A stretch of DNA of 64,000 nucleotides from Pseudo-nitzschia pungens. Its lineage: Eukaryota; Bacillariophyta; Bacillariophyceae; Bacillariales; Bacillariaceae. The stretch is from assembly GCA_037355855.1 (NCBI GenBank), contig CM074764.1, forward strand, positions 2,852,001 to 2,916,000. The letters run 5' to 3'. The position numbers were made by a program, and so were the translations under genes. Positions 1-10,283 of the stretch are shown here, in pieces (positions within the stretch are counted from its first letter, which is position 1; every line of letters begins with the position of its first letter). The notes below the pieces were generated by a model. That model had not been told where the DNA came from and searched no databases. It saw only the letters and a list, made by a program, of their open reading frames with translations.

Positions 1-1556
1 AGTTTCTCCAGGGAAGCACTGTGTCCCAAAAAGAAGCGTAGATGAGGGGCAGTTCTACTGCGAAGCCAGAGCTGAGCAACATACAATTCCAAGGTCTTCC
101 TGTCAGGAAGTGTCGTCCAAAACTTGGTAACAGGCTTGGCCTTGGGGTTGAGCCTGGCTCTGGAGGGAAAAACATACAACACCAGGCGCTTGTCAACAGT
201 CCATAGAAGATCCAAAGCTTCCTTGAGAGACTTGAGCAGCTCATCATATAGTTCCCCAGGGCGTTGTGACATCAACCTTGGAAGGGACAGAGTGACATAA
301 GAACTATGAGAACACTTGGTGCCAGCAGTGACATCCACTGGAGCTCTAGAATCACTGGAGCAAACCCCTCGGCGTTGGAGGAAATGCCCAGCAGAGGAGG
401 ACAAGACAGTAGCATCACCACCACCAGGAAGAAAGGACACTGATTTGGAAGTGGAAGCATCATCAACTGCAGTTGGCGCAGGTGTAGGAGGTCGCTTCTT
501 GAAATGCCAGTGGGAGCCAAGCACCTGATTGGCTGCCAACCAAACTCTTCCTTCAGTGCTGGGCAAAAGGTTACCTTCACAATACAGGTCATCAAAACAC
601 TCAGGAGACATCTTGGCCAAACCAATAAGACATCTCTTCAGAGCATGGCCTGAAGGTTGCTTGGTCCAGTCTGCAGAGGCTTGAAAGCAGAGAGAAGCAA
701 GGGAAACCAGGGACTCCACAGAAGCAGTTCTCCACTCAGGGTTGTCAGGAAAAGCTTGAGCATATGCTGGAGGGATGGCAGACTGACAGACATCATGGAT
801 GGATTTCTTGTCATTCCCATCTTTCTTGCTGAAGAAGTGAGTGGGACTAGGACACCCAGTCCATAGCCGGGATCCTGCTGGAGTTTTACGAAGAGTGTGG
901 AAAGGGGTGGGAATGGAAGCACGACCAGTAAAAGGCCCCTTACCGTAGAAGCACCAGAGGAAGGAATCTGAGTGAGCTTTGTTGGCAGCAGCCAGGGCTT
1001 TCTTGCGCAGGGCATGTCGCTCTGCAGACGGTGTGTCAGAAAGAAATGCAAGAGTAGCTTGTTTCAGACTAGACTTGGAAGGAGAGACCTTGGAAGGAGG
1101 GTGCTTAGAGTCTGAGTGCTCAGAGCCTGGCTGGCCATCCCTAGACGTGGCACTGTTGGACTTTCCACTGTTGACCTTCCCACTGTTAGACGTCCCACTG
1201 TTGAAATTTCCACTGTTGGACTTCCCACTGTTGGACTTCCCACTGTCAGACGTCCCACTGTCGGACTGCCCACTGCCTGAATGCCCTGTGTCTGAATGCC
1301 CAGTGCCTGACTGCTCAGTGCTCATATCAACATCATCTAGTGCACCAGTAGACACAGCAGAAGTGAAGGACATATCATCATCAGAAGGGAGTGAATCCCT
1401 AGCTGTACGGGGAGAGGGAGGGGGAGAGGGAGTAGCCTGAAGAACGGAACCAGCAGGTAGTCGGCGGGAAGGGGTCCCCGTAAAGGCGCGTTTGTTTGAA
1501 GGAGTGTTAGCCAAGGTAGACCTTTTTCGCCTGGAAGCTGGCGGGGGGGGAGGCAT
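1..1556 (-). CDS. LINE ORF1 protein, N-terminal part (runs off window)
   Basis: Open frame from the ATG at 1556 to the window edge, about 518 codons without a stop. It is the N-terminal half of the LINE ORF1 whose C-terminal half is seen at 21239-23770; together they suggest a protein of roughly 985 residues. The start is rich in Pro, Arg and Lys, followed by a Ser/Gly/Asn tract encoded by a 15-bp minisatellite. After that comes a better-conserved segment shared with the other copy. I see no CCHC knuckle, RRM or esterase motif, so the function is not recognised. By analogy with other LINE ORF1 proteins it may bind the element RNA; that is inference only. The ATG is the first in this frame and lies just downstream of the repeat-rich 5' UTR. 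Confidence 0.8.
   Translation of the reverse strand, partial: MPPPPPASRRKRSTLANTPSNKRAFTGTPSRRLPAGSVLQATPSPPPSPRTARDSLPSDDDMSFTSAVSTGALDDVDMSTEQSGTGHSDTGHSGSGQSDSGTSDSGKSNSGKSNSGNFNSGTSNSGKVNSGKSNSATSRDGQPGSEHSDSKHPPSKVSPSKSSLKQATLAFLSDTPSAERHALRKKALAAANKAHSDSFLWCFYGKGPFTGRASIPTPFHTLRKTPAGSRLWTGCPSPTHFFSKKDGNDKKSIHDVCQSAIPPAYAQAFPDNPEWRTASVESLVSLASLCFQASADWTKQPSGHALKRCLIGLAKMSPECFDDLYCEGNLLPSTEGRVWLAANQVLGSHWHFKKRPPTPAPTAVDDASTSKSVSFLPGGGDATVLSSSAGHFLQRRGVCSSDSRAPVDVTAGTKCSHSSYVTLSLPRLMSQRPGELYDELLKSLKEALDLLWTVDKRLVLYVFPSRARLNPKAKPVTKFWTTLPDRKTLELYVAQLWLRSRTAPHLRFFLGHSASLEK
1151..1320 (-). repeat. 15-bp minisatellite inside LINE ORF1
   Basis: About eleven tandem 15-bp units of the form CACTGTTGGACTTCC on the plus strand. 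They encode a five-residue repeat of the type Asn/Asp-Ser-Gly-Lys/Thr-Ser in ORF1. Units at the ORF1 N-terminal-proximal end (near 1270-1315) are more diverged than those near 1150-1260. The length keeps the reading frame, so copy-number change would not break the ORF. Confidence 0.85.
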
Positions 1557-3404
1557 GGTGGGGCTAGGATCGTCTGAATAGGCGTGTTGGCTCGGGCGCT
1601 GGTAGGCTGTCAGTGTTAACCTGTATGTATATATACAGATGGGTGTAGCCTGGAAACAGGGTACAGCAGCAACAACAAGGGTAACCTTGGTCTGGACAAG
1701 GAAAAGGTCCCTGTGGATCCAAAAAATATACTGGAGCACACCCACAAAAGTCACTGGGGAACTCAGGAATTTTTGCTAAAAAACGAGCAAAATTTGTCTC
1801 ACACTTGGAGCACAAAAACTCTGCGCGCGGAAGAGCTCTGCAAATCGTGTAGCTTGTAGGCTTGTACTCGTACTGTACTCCTAGCTTGAAAATTGTGCAA
1901 ATTTGAACAATTTTGCAGCTACTGCAAATCGTGTAGGCTTGTAGGCTTGCAAATTCGAATCGGATACGGTTCGAATTGAAATACAGCAGCCCACCGGGAA
2001 GCTAGTGGCTTGAAAACAGGGGCTTTAGTAGGAACACTTAGGGACTGGGGAATATCAATGGCAGGGCACACTTAAAAGGCTCAGGAGGGAACTTGAAGTT
2101 CAAACTCGCGAGTACTTATAAGTGGAAACAGTATCCAGGGGCAATTGGCTTGAAAACAGGGACCTTGAGCGAGACACGTAGGGACCAGGGAAGCTTCTTG
2201 CTTGAAAACAGGGGCTGTAGTAGGAACACTTAGGGACCGGGGGAAATCAATGACAGGGCACACTTAAAAGGCTCAGGAGGGAACTTGAAGTTCAAACTCG
2301 CGAGTACTTATAAGTGGAATCAGTATCCAGGGGCAATTGGCTTGAAAACAGGTACCTTGAGCGAGACACTTAGGGATCAGAGAAGCTGCTTGCTTGAAAA
2401 CAGGGGCTTTAATAGATAGATCTAGGGACCAGGGGGAGGCTTGTGTCTTGAAAACAGTGTCGAACTTGAAGTTCAAGTTGGGGTTGCTTAAGAGCGAAAA
2501 CACTTAGGGAGCAGGGAACTCGCGAACACTTAGGGACCAGGAGAATTGTAGTCTTGAAAACAAGGGGCGGTAGTAGCTGTAGTCTTGGAAACAAGAGTAC
2601 ACTAAGTAGTAGGTACTTAGGGATCGGTTGGTCTTGGCTCGAAAACAGATGTAGTAGGGGAGCCTTAAGCGAAAACACTTAAGGACTAGGGGGCTTGGCT
2701 AGGAAACAGGGGTACTCTTAAGTGATAAACACTTAAGGAGTAGTGGGCAATTGGCTTGAAAATAAAGGGGGAACTGGAAGATATGCTCGCGAGGGACCTT
2801 CTAGAGAGGGGGGTATGTATGTGTTCGACAACTTCAACTTGAAAAGACTTAGGGAACTCAGCAAGGAACCTTGAAGAATGTAGAACATTAAGTGGATATC
2901 ACTTAAGGGGCTTGAAAGACTGTATAGCGTTAAATAATAAGGTAGCTTGGAAACAGATCGAAAAACAAACCGAGCTCGGAGACAAACTGAGCGTGGAGAC
3001 TAACCGGAGCAGAGCTGCTGTAGAATTAGTACGGCAATTGCTGTAGAAAATTATGTGTCCTTGTTTTCGGTCGTGTTGCTTGTTGCTTGCCGACAGAGCT
3101 GCTGTAGAATTAGTACTGGGAGCGCTGTAGAAAATTATGTGTCCTTGTTTGCTTGTGTTGCTGCCGAATCGATCGACCGACCGACAGGAAACAAGGAACC
3201 AAAGCAACCAAAGGAAGCAAGGAGCAGCCAAACAAACAGCAGAATCAGATAGAGGAGGTCACTGTTAATAGGTGTAGTGCTTGGTGTTGTTGTAGGAGCT
3301 TTAGAAGTGAGGGAGATATTAAAGGGGAAATGTGTGTAGAAAACTACGTGTTTTAAGTACTGGAACATCGGAACGTCGGACAAAATCGCGCGTCGCAAAA
3401 TTGT
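1557..3404 (-). repeat. LINE 5' UTR with tandem monomers
   Basis: No supported gene. Read on the plus strand, two nearly identical 192-bp units start at 2009 and 2201, with a partial third at 2393; each begins CTTGAAAACAGGGGC. Shorter degenerate units with the same CTTGAAAACA core continue to about 2790. Further right, a ~70-bp segment (GAGCTGCTGTAGAATTAGTA...) occurs twice, near 3007 and 3098. The array resembles the promoter monomers of rodent L1 elements in arrangement. The same 5' end and a related array in opposite orientation occur at 7035-8190. Confidence 0.75.
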
Positions 3405-4953
3405 AACACCTGCCTGAACAAGAAGCTCATATGTGATGTGTTGCGCCAAAAGCGCAGATCAGGTGCTGTTGCAATGAATGATGCCAAGGGCTGTTATGAT
3501 AGGATGTCCCGTCCCATTGCTGGTCTCACCCTCCAGAGCTTTGGAGTTCCTGCCCATGTCTGTGAGGTTCTCCTCTCTACTCTGCAGCATGCTAAGCACC
3601 ACATCAAAACTGGTTTTGGTAGATCAGGCCCTGTGTATGGTGATGAACCAGTTCCTCTCAGTGGTTGTGGCCAAGGTGAGCCTTTTTGATATTCCCTTGG
3701 GCTCTGTCACAATTGCCCTTGATGGTGACACAGCTCTCAAACAGGCTCAGGGATCTTGGCCATTGGTTATTTCCCAGAAGTCTTTTGATTACCTCTATGT
3801 CATCCGCAACATGATTTCTGCCATGTCAATCTCTGTGAACTTTCAGTGGGTTCAGGGACACCAATCTGGGCTTTTTCTAAACTGGTGGGCCCTTTGCAAT
3901 CATCAGGTTGACAGCATGGCCAAGGCATTTCTCTCTATCCATAGAGCTTCTGCCCATCACTACCCCCAACTCGTGTTTGAGCCCTGGGCTTTTTCTCTCA
4001 ATGGATGCAAGTGCTCAAGGTTTGATCAGAATGCTTTGCATGTTGCCATTTCTGGTCCTCCTCTTCTTAAATACTGGCAGACCCACCATGATATACCCAT
4101 TCCACAACCTGTTTTGAGTTCAATCCATTGGTGTGCCCATCAGTCTGCTTTCAAACGTCTACCTCCTGGCATGCAACGGTGGTTTGTCAAGTTTGCTTCT
4201 GGCTGCATTGGTGTTGGCAACCAACTACTTCACTACCAGCATCAGGATCACTCCAGGTGCCCCTTGTGTGATGCAGACAACGAGAAGGTTTCCCATGTGC
4301 TCTCCTGCAAGGACCCTGGGGCTGTCAGGCATAGTGTGTCTGCCTTCAAGGGACCCCTGCAGAAGAGGCTTGAAGTTGAGCAGACTGATCCATCATTGGT
4401 GGCTGCCATTGTGGATCTTCTCACCAGGGTTAGGAAGGGCCAGAGCATCTATCCCTCATCTTACTCCCTTGCAATTGCTTCTGCTGTCAGGGCACAGAGG
4501 ACAATTGGTTGGCACAACTGGCTTCTTGGTAGGTGGTCTCCTCTCTGGTATCAAATCCAGGCTGACTACTACTCCCACATTGGAAGCAAGCGCTCCCCCA
4601 GATGTTGGGCTACAGCTATCATCCATCAGTTCTTTCTCACTTCCTGGGACCTTTGGACCTATAGGAATGAACGACTCCATGGTCCTGGGGGAACCCTTGA
4701 TGCTGAACAACACCTATCTCTTGATGCTTCCATTTCCTCTGAATTGGCCATTGGTTCAGCTGGTGCACTCCCCCAGTCACACTCCCTTTTACAAACCCCT
4801 TTCCAAGTCCTACAAGGTTACACCCTGACTGCCAAGAGGCAGTGGCTTGCCACCATCCACCTTGCCAGGAAGCAGTATGCAGCACCTGCACCTCCAGTGC
4901 AGCCATACCAACGAGAGGCAGCTCTCCTACGAGCCTGGCTTACTGGACCTTAG
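3405..4953 (+). pseudogene. LINE ORF2 remnant: RT fragment joined to RNase H and zinc knuckle
   Basis: The first piece (to 3689) carries RT motif A (NDAKGCYDR) and ends just after GCGQG. The second piece, in another frame from about 3676 to the stop at 4953, carries the RNase H segment (ALDGDTALKQ, VQGHQ), the CPLCDADNEKVSHVLSC zinc knuckle and the ORF2 C-terminus. The two pieces are out of frame, and the YVDD-type catalytic motif is deleted, so this copy cannot make a working enzyme. Confidence 0.85.
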
Positions 4954-5184
4954 GGTTGATTCCACTTTGTACCTTGGTTTTGACTTCTGTTCCTGCTTCT
5001 CATTGTGTCCCATCCCTTTTGATACTGGGTCTTCTCCCACTATCTACATTCCCATCTCACTTGCTCTCAAGTCCCTAATGTGTGGGACTTGTGTTTGTTC
5101 TTTTCCCTGTCTGATGTTCAAGGTTTGTTTGAAAATTTGTCGTTCTACCACTTGGGGTCCTGACTCTCTGATGGAGGCGACGTT

Positions 5185-5262
5185 AAAGTCTGGTTACAGA
5201 CTGAGTAATTTAGTATCACCTTTGGTGATTAAAGTTATTTAAATACGTATATTATTATTATG
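5185..5262 (+). other. LINE 3' UTR end: two conserved hairpins and ATT tail
   Basis: The last bases carry a hairpin AGTCTG-GTTA-CAGACT, then ATCACC-TTT-GGTGAT, then TATTTAAATACGTATATT and a short ATT run. The same two hairpins end the other LINE copies (near 8805-8845, 10320-10365 on the minus strand, 33695-33735). The second stem varies in a compensatory way between copies. This is probably the structure the element's reverse transcriptase recognises; that role is inferred. Confidence 0.7.
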
Positions 5263-7034
5263 ATACTGGCTTGATTTTCAGGCAGCTCTTGACCGATGGG
5301 CTGGAGGGATTATTGCAACTGGAGGTGCTATTGAACCTGCCAAATCATTCTGCTACTTGATTGATTCAAATTGAATGGATCTGGTTGGGACTATCGCTCC
5401 ATTGCTGACATGCCTGGTGACCTTTCTGTTGCTGACAAAAATGGCAATCGAGCTACCCTGGATTGGTTTGAAGTTGACCATGCTGACAAGACCCTTGGGG
5501 TTTTTATCTCCATGGATGGCAATGAGGAAGCCCAGATTGCTCACATGAAGGCCCAGTCTCAGTCTTTTGGGTCTCTACTGAAGGCTTCCAAGTGTGAGAA
5601 GAAGGCTTCCCTCTATACCTTCAAGTATTCTTGCATGAAGTCTGTTGAATACCCCATGCCTGTCACCCAACTTGATGAGGGTACTTGGACTCAGATTATT
5701 CACCCTGCCCTTTTTCCAGTGCTGAATAAAGCAGGGATGTCCCAGATATTTCCCAGACATGTATTCTTTGGTCCCTCCCTTTATCAAGGCTTTGGTTTCA
5801 TCCATCCATATCTTCTCCAAGAGTTCAGCCATATTGCCACTCTCTTTCAGGAATCTGTCAGGTCCTCCCAAACTGGCAGGATTCTCAGGCTCACTGCTGA
5901 AGCTCTCAGGCTTGAAAGTGGGTTCCCTCTTCATCTTGGTGTCACACCCTATCATCCCTTTGCTTCATACATCACTTCCTGCTGGTATAAGCATGTGTGG
6001 AAGTTCTTTTCTGTGCACCCTGTGAGCTTGGTTGAAGACTTCCCAGACCTTCCCCTGCTTCGTTTCAATGACTGCTACCTCATGCAAGCCTTTGTCAATG
6101 CTGACTTCAGAGGTGCTGACTTGTTCCTCTTGAATCTCATTCGGTTGTCCCTCAAGGCTGTTTCCCTTGCTGATATCTGTACTCCAGATGGGACACGACT
6201 CTCTCCCATGGCCTTCCAGTTGCAATCTTCCAACCACTTGAGAGATCATTTTGACTGGCCGAGATGTCCCCCACCTTGGCCTCCAGCAGCACAGCGCCTT
6301 TGGACTAGGGCTCTTCAGACTTGTTTCCTTCCCCCCTGTCCACCCCCTGCAGCCAGGGCCCTGGCTCCTTCTTTTCACCTGGGGCACTGGCTCTCTACCC
6401 AGACAGCTTCTCTTTGGCCTTGGTTTTTGTCTCCATCCACCAATAGAATATTCTCCAAATGTTCTACTGGCTGGATGGTGGGCACTTCCCAACGCAGGGG
6501 CAGATACAGGTTCACTTCTGAAATCCTTTCTGATAAACCAGCCTGTGCCAATGTGCTTGTCTCCCCTGTGATCTGTGGCCAAGTTGTATGTGTGGTTGGC
6601 TCCTCTGCCTTTGTTTCTGAACCTCCTGACATGGATCCTCTTGAGAACAATCGTCCATTTGATTCTCTTCCAGCCTCCCCTGCAGATGCCTTTGATGCAC
6701 TCTGTGAGTCTCCAAGGGTACTTCTCCACAAATATTCCCTACCACAGGTTGGCTGCCAGCCCCTTGTTGATGCTGTTCAGAGTGGTACTGCCAGTGCTGT
6801 CTGTGATGGTTCATTTGATCCGGACTCTTCTTAGAGGAACTTCTGCCTTCATCCTGTCACCCAATACCTCACCCAATACCTCCACCAAGACTATCTCATT
6901 GTTCCTCACTGGCTGTAATTTTGTTAGTGGATCCCCTGAGGATCAGTCATCCTACAGGAGTGAACTGGCAGGCATCATTGGGGTTCTCACCTGTTGCACT
7001 GCTCTGGTGAGTCTTTTTGATATTGCCTCTGGCT
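5263..7034 (+). pseudogene. LINE ORF2 remnant (RT C-terminus to RNase H start)
   Basis: Matches ORF2 of the intact copy at 15406-21318 from the RT thumb region to the first RNase H residues (SAVCDGSFD, ELAGIIGVL). It has a frameshift near 5370 (GATTCAAATTGAATGG where intact copies read GATTTCAAATGGAATGG). A second frameshift near 6828 turns DPDLLRG into a stop. The longest surviving frame is 5371-6834. Not functional. Confidence 0.85.
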
Positions 7035-8869
7035 ACAATTTGCGCAACGTGCATTTTGTCCGACGTTCCGATGTTCCAGTACTAAAAATACGTAGATTTC
7101 TACACAACTTTACCATGAGATATCTCGCTCCCTTTTACACCCCCAATCACAACCCCAGGACCTACATGTAATAACCAAGACCTGCGCCCTTCGTTTGTGC
7201 TATCAGTTCAGTTGCTTGCTGCTTTGTTTTGGCTGCTTTGGTGCCTATTCACCATTGCCGTTGTCGATCGGATTCGGCAACAGCAGCAGGCACCAAAACT
7301 GACACATAATTTTCTACAGCACTTCCAGTACAGATTCTACCACAATTCGATACTAATATTATTGCCGTATTTCTGCTTCGATCTGTTTCCAAGCTCCCCG
7401 CAAGGCCCTTAAGTATATCTTATACTTAATGTTCTACACTGTTTCCAAGCTGCTTAAGTGGTTATCACTTAACGTTCTACATTCTTCAAGGTTCCTTGCT
7501 AAGTTCCTTAAGTCTTTTCAAGTTGAAGGTACAGAACGGCCCCTTGCACTGTAAGAATATTTCTACAAGAAATTCCAGCTGTCATCTGTTTTCAAGTCCA
7601 TTGCCCTGCTGGCCCATGAGTGTTTTCGCTTATGGTCCTACTGTTTTCTGACCCAAGCCCCAAAGCCGCTAAGTACAGTTTGCTCAAGGCTCTACCACCT
7701 ACATAACCCTTTCAGGTGTACAATATCAATGTCATCTGTTTTCAAGTCTACTGCCCTGATGGACCATAAGTGTTTTTGCAACAGGTCCTACTGTTTTCTT
7801 ACCCAAGCCCCAAAGCCGCGAAGTACAGTTTGCTTAAGGCTCCACCACCTACATAACCCTCTCAGGTGCACACTTCAGCTGTCATCTGTTTTCAAGTCTA
7901 CTGCCCTGCTGGACCATAAGTGTTTTCGCTTAAGGTCCTAGTAATGTTTTCTTACCCAAGCCCCAAAGCAGCTAAGTACAGTTTGCTTAAGGCTCCACCC
8001 CCTACATAACCCTCTCAGGTGTACAGTATAAATGTCATCTGTTTTCAAGTCTACTGCCCTGCTGGTCCATAAGTGTTTTCGATTATGGACCTACTGTTTT
8101 TCTGACCCAAGACCGACAATCGCTAAGTATCCTTTACTTACCGCGTCACCACCTACATATACCCTTCCAGTTCACAGTACAGCTGCAACCTGTTTTCAAG
8201 CCTACAGCCCTGCTGGTATTTAGGTGTTCTCACTTAGAGCCCTTGTTTCCAAGCTACTGCGAGGTTCTAGCAGGAGGACAGCTGTTACGAATTTGGTAGT
8301 AGGCTCCACTGTCTCTATGTGTTCTACCTAGGTACCAGTAGGTACCAATACGAGCATTACCTGGGAAATTTTGCTTGTGTTCGTTCGGTAAGGAATGTGC
8401 TTGGGGATGACTACTTGCATTACTGCTGCTGCAATCCAGCATTCAGAGAGGAGTTTTGCTTTTGTACGCTGACCACTAGCATTACTGATACTATGTATCT
8501 AGGGAAGGGTTTTGCTTGTGTCAGCTGATCACTAGCATTACGGATGCTGCACACCAGTTTTGGAGGGACAGTTTTGCTTGTGTCTTTCCATTTCACATTC
8601 TTGTTACCCTGTCTCCTGTACGCTTTGCAACAGCAGTGTCTGTTGTGCTCTGGACTGGTTCCTTTTTTCCCTGATTGTTTCCAAGGTTTGTTTGCAAAAT
8701 CGTCCTTTTACAACTTGGAGCCTAAACTCTCTTTGATTGAGGCGACGCATCATTCTACAACTTGGGGCCTAATCTCTCTTCAATTGAGGCGACGATAAAG
8801 TCTGGTTACAGACTGAGTAGCTTTTAACCACCTTTGGTGGATTTTCCTACTTAAATAAGTATATTATTA
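7035..8869 (+). mobile_element. Non-autonomous LINE derivative (5' UTR + 3' UTR, no ORFs)
   Basis: Flanked by an 18-bp direct duplication, TTGATATTGCCTCTGGCT, at 7017-7034 and 8870-8887; the same 18 bases occur once in uninterrupted LINE copies. The 5' end and first ~450 bases match the 5' UTR of LINE copy A (reverse complement of about 2830-3404). The last ~200 bases match the LINE 3' UTR, with both hairpins and an ATT tail. In between are ~150-bp tandem repeats and a segment with repeated TTTTGCTTGTGT and CACTAGCATTAC motifs (8340-8600), and no open frame of note. It looks mobilised in trans by the LINE machinery, as inferred from its shared ends and target duplication. Confidence 0.85.
7581..8200 (+). 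repeat. ~150-bp tandem repeats in the LINE derivative
   Basis: Units start at 7581, 7731, 7881, 8034 and 8184 with GTCATCTGTTTTCAAG (the last diverged to GCAACCTGTTTTCAAG). Spacings are 150, 150, 153 and 150. The core TGTTTTCAAG is the reverse complement of the CTTGAAAACA core of the 192-bp monomers at 2009-2400, so the two arrays are related but have different unit lengths. Confidence 0.85.
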
Positions 8870-10113
8870 TTGATATTGCCTCTGGCTCTGTCACCATTGC
8901 CCTTGATGGTGACACAGCTCTCAAACAGGCTTAGGGATCTTGGCCATTGGTTATTTCCCAGAAGTCTTTTGATTACCTCTATGTCATCCGCAACATGATT
9001 TCTGCCCTGCCAATCTCTGTGCAATTAAGGTGGGTTCAGGGCCACCAAACTGGATTATTTCTTGACTGGTGGGCCCTTCGCAATCATCAGGTTGACAGCA
9101 TGGCCAAGGCTTTTCTCTCTATCCATAGAGCTTCTGCCCATCACTATGCCAGACTTGTGTATGAGCCCTGGGCCTTTTCCCTCAATGGATGCAAGTGCTC
9201 AAGGTTTGATCAGAATGCTTTGCATGTTGCCATTTCTGGTCCTCCTCTTCTTAAGTACTGACAGACCCACCATGATATACCCATTCCACAACCTGTTTTG
9301 AGTTCAATCCATTGGTGTGTCCATCAGTCTGCTTTCAAATGTCTCCCTCCTGGCATGCAACGGTGGTTTGTCAAGTTTGCTTCTGGCTGCATTGGTGGTG
9401 GCAACCAGCTCCTTCACTACCTGCATCAGGATCACTCCAGGTGCCCCTTGTGTGATGCAGACAACGAGAAGGTTTCCCATGTGCTCTCCTGCAAGGACCC
9501 TGGGGCTGTCAGGCATAGTGTGTCTGCCTTCAAGGGTCCCCTGCAGCAGAGGCTTCAGGCTGAGCAGACTGCTCCATTCTTGGTTGATGTCATTGTGGAT
9601 CTTCTCACCAGGGTTTGGAAGGGCCAGAGCATTTCTCCATCATCTTACTCCCTTGCAATTGCTTCTGCTGTCAGGGCACAGAGGACAATTGGTTGGCACA
9701 ACTGGCTTCTTGGTAGGTGGTCTCCTCTCTGGCATCACATCCAGGCTGACTACTACTCCTGCAAGCGCTCCCCCAGATGTTGGGCTACAGCTATCATCCA
9801 TCAGTTCTTTCTCACCTGCTGGGATCTCTGGACCTATAGGAATGAATGACTCAATAGTCCTGGGGGCACCCTAGAAGCTGAACAACACTTCCATCTCCTC
9901 TGAATTGGCCATTGGTACAGCTGGTGCACTCCCCCAATCCCACTCCCTTCTCCAAACCCCTCTCCAAGTCCTCCAAGGTTACACACTGAGTGGCAAGAGG
10001 CAGTGGCTTGCAACCATCCACCTTGCCATGAAACAATATGCAGCCCCTTTCCAACCGGTGCAGCCCTACCAACAGGAGGCTGCTCTCCTGTGCGCTTGGC
10101 TTACTGGCTCTTA
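8870..10113 (+). pseudogene. LINE ORF2 remnant (RNase H to C-terminus)
   Basis: Continuation of copy Q after the inserted derivative. It carries the RNase H segment (ALDGDTALKQA, VQGHQ), the zinc knuckle (CPLCDADNEKVSHVLSC) and the ORF2 end. Nonsense changes are visible at 8936 (CAGGCTTAG for CAGGCTCAG), 9259 (TACTGACAG for TACTGGCAG) and 9846 (AATGAATGA where intact copies have AATGAACGA), plus small deletions near 9765 and 9875. Decayed. Confidence 0.85.
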
Positions 10114-10283
10114 GAGTTGCTCCCCCTTGTAACTTGACGTTTTATCCTCTGTTCCTGCTCCTCTTCTTGTCCCATACCTTTTGATGCTGGGTCTTCTCCC
10201 ACTATCTTCCTTTCCCCTTCACTTTTTCTCAAGTCCCTAATGTGTGGGCCTTGTTTGTGCTTCTTTCCCTGCTTGTTGTTCAT

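Larger units (their letters stand above)
1..3404 (-). mobile_element. LINE copy A, 5' portion (ORF1 start and 5' UTR)
   Basis: Minus-strand LINE that runs off the left edge. It keeps the beginning of ORF1 (start codon at 1556) and about 1.85 kb of 5' UTR. Bases 1-1000 match 22641-23640, the ORF1 of the copy further right. The 5' end is placed at 3404 because its first bases (minus strand ACAATTTTGCG) match the first bases after the target duplication of the derivative at 7035 (ACAATTTGCG). Immediately beyond 3404 begins plus-strand LINE coding sequence, so copy A probably inserted into another LINE. Its 3' half and second target duplication lie outside the window. Confidence 0.85.
3405..5262 (+). 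mobile_element. LINE copy P (internally deleted) with 3' tail
   Basis: Plus-strand LINE that begins abruptly in the reverse transcriptase (reading NTCLNKKLICDVL) where copy A abuts it. It loses about 2.9 kb between RT motif B (GCGQG, near 3678) and the RNase H domain, then continues to a complete 3' UTR ending in an ATT-rich tail near 5260. The deletion junction (CAAGGTGAGCC) shares GGTGAG with the downstream sequence, suggesting microhomology-mediated deletion. The next bases at 5263 are mid-RT LINE sequence, so copy P appears inserted in copy Q. Confidence 0.75.
5263..10283 (+). mobile_element. LINE copy Q, interrupted by a LINE derivative
   Basis: Plus-strand LINE starting in the C-terminal half of RT (reading FQAALDRWAGG near 5275) and running to its 3' UTR, which is cut at about 10283. 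There the tail of a minus-strand LINE begins (TTAATTAATTAATATAC). A 1.8-kb derivative (7035-8869) splits it inside the RNase H coding region with an 18-bp duplication. The part of copy Q upstream of 5263 is expected to the left of copy P, outside the window. Confidence 0.75.

Noticed and set aside
3670..3690. GGTGAG in LINE copy P as a splice donor
   Set aside because: The junction is explained by a deletion at shared GGTGAG bases; there is no acceptor, and intact copies lack the site in the RT.
5965..6729. 254-codon minus-strand frame within LINE copy Q
   Set aside because: Antisense shadow of LINE ORF2; the same pattern recurs opposite every other ORF2 copy.
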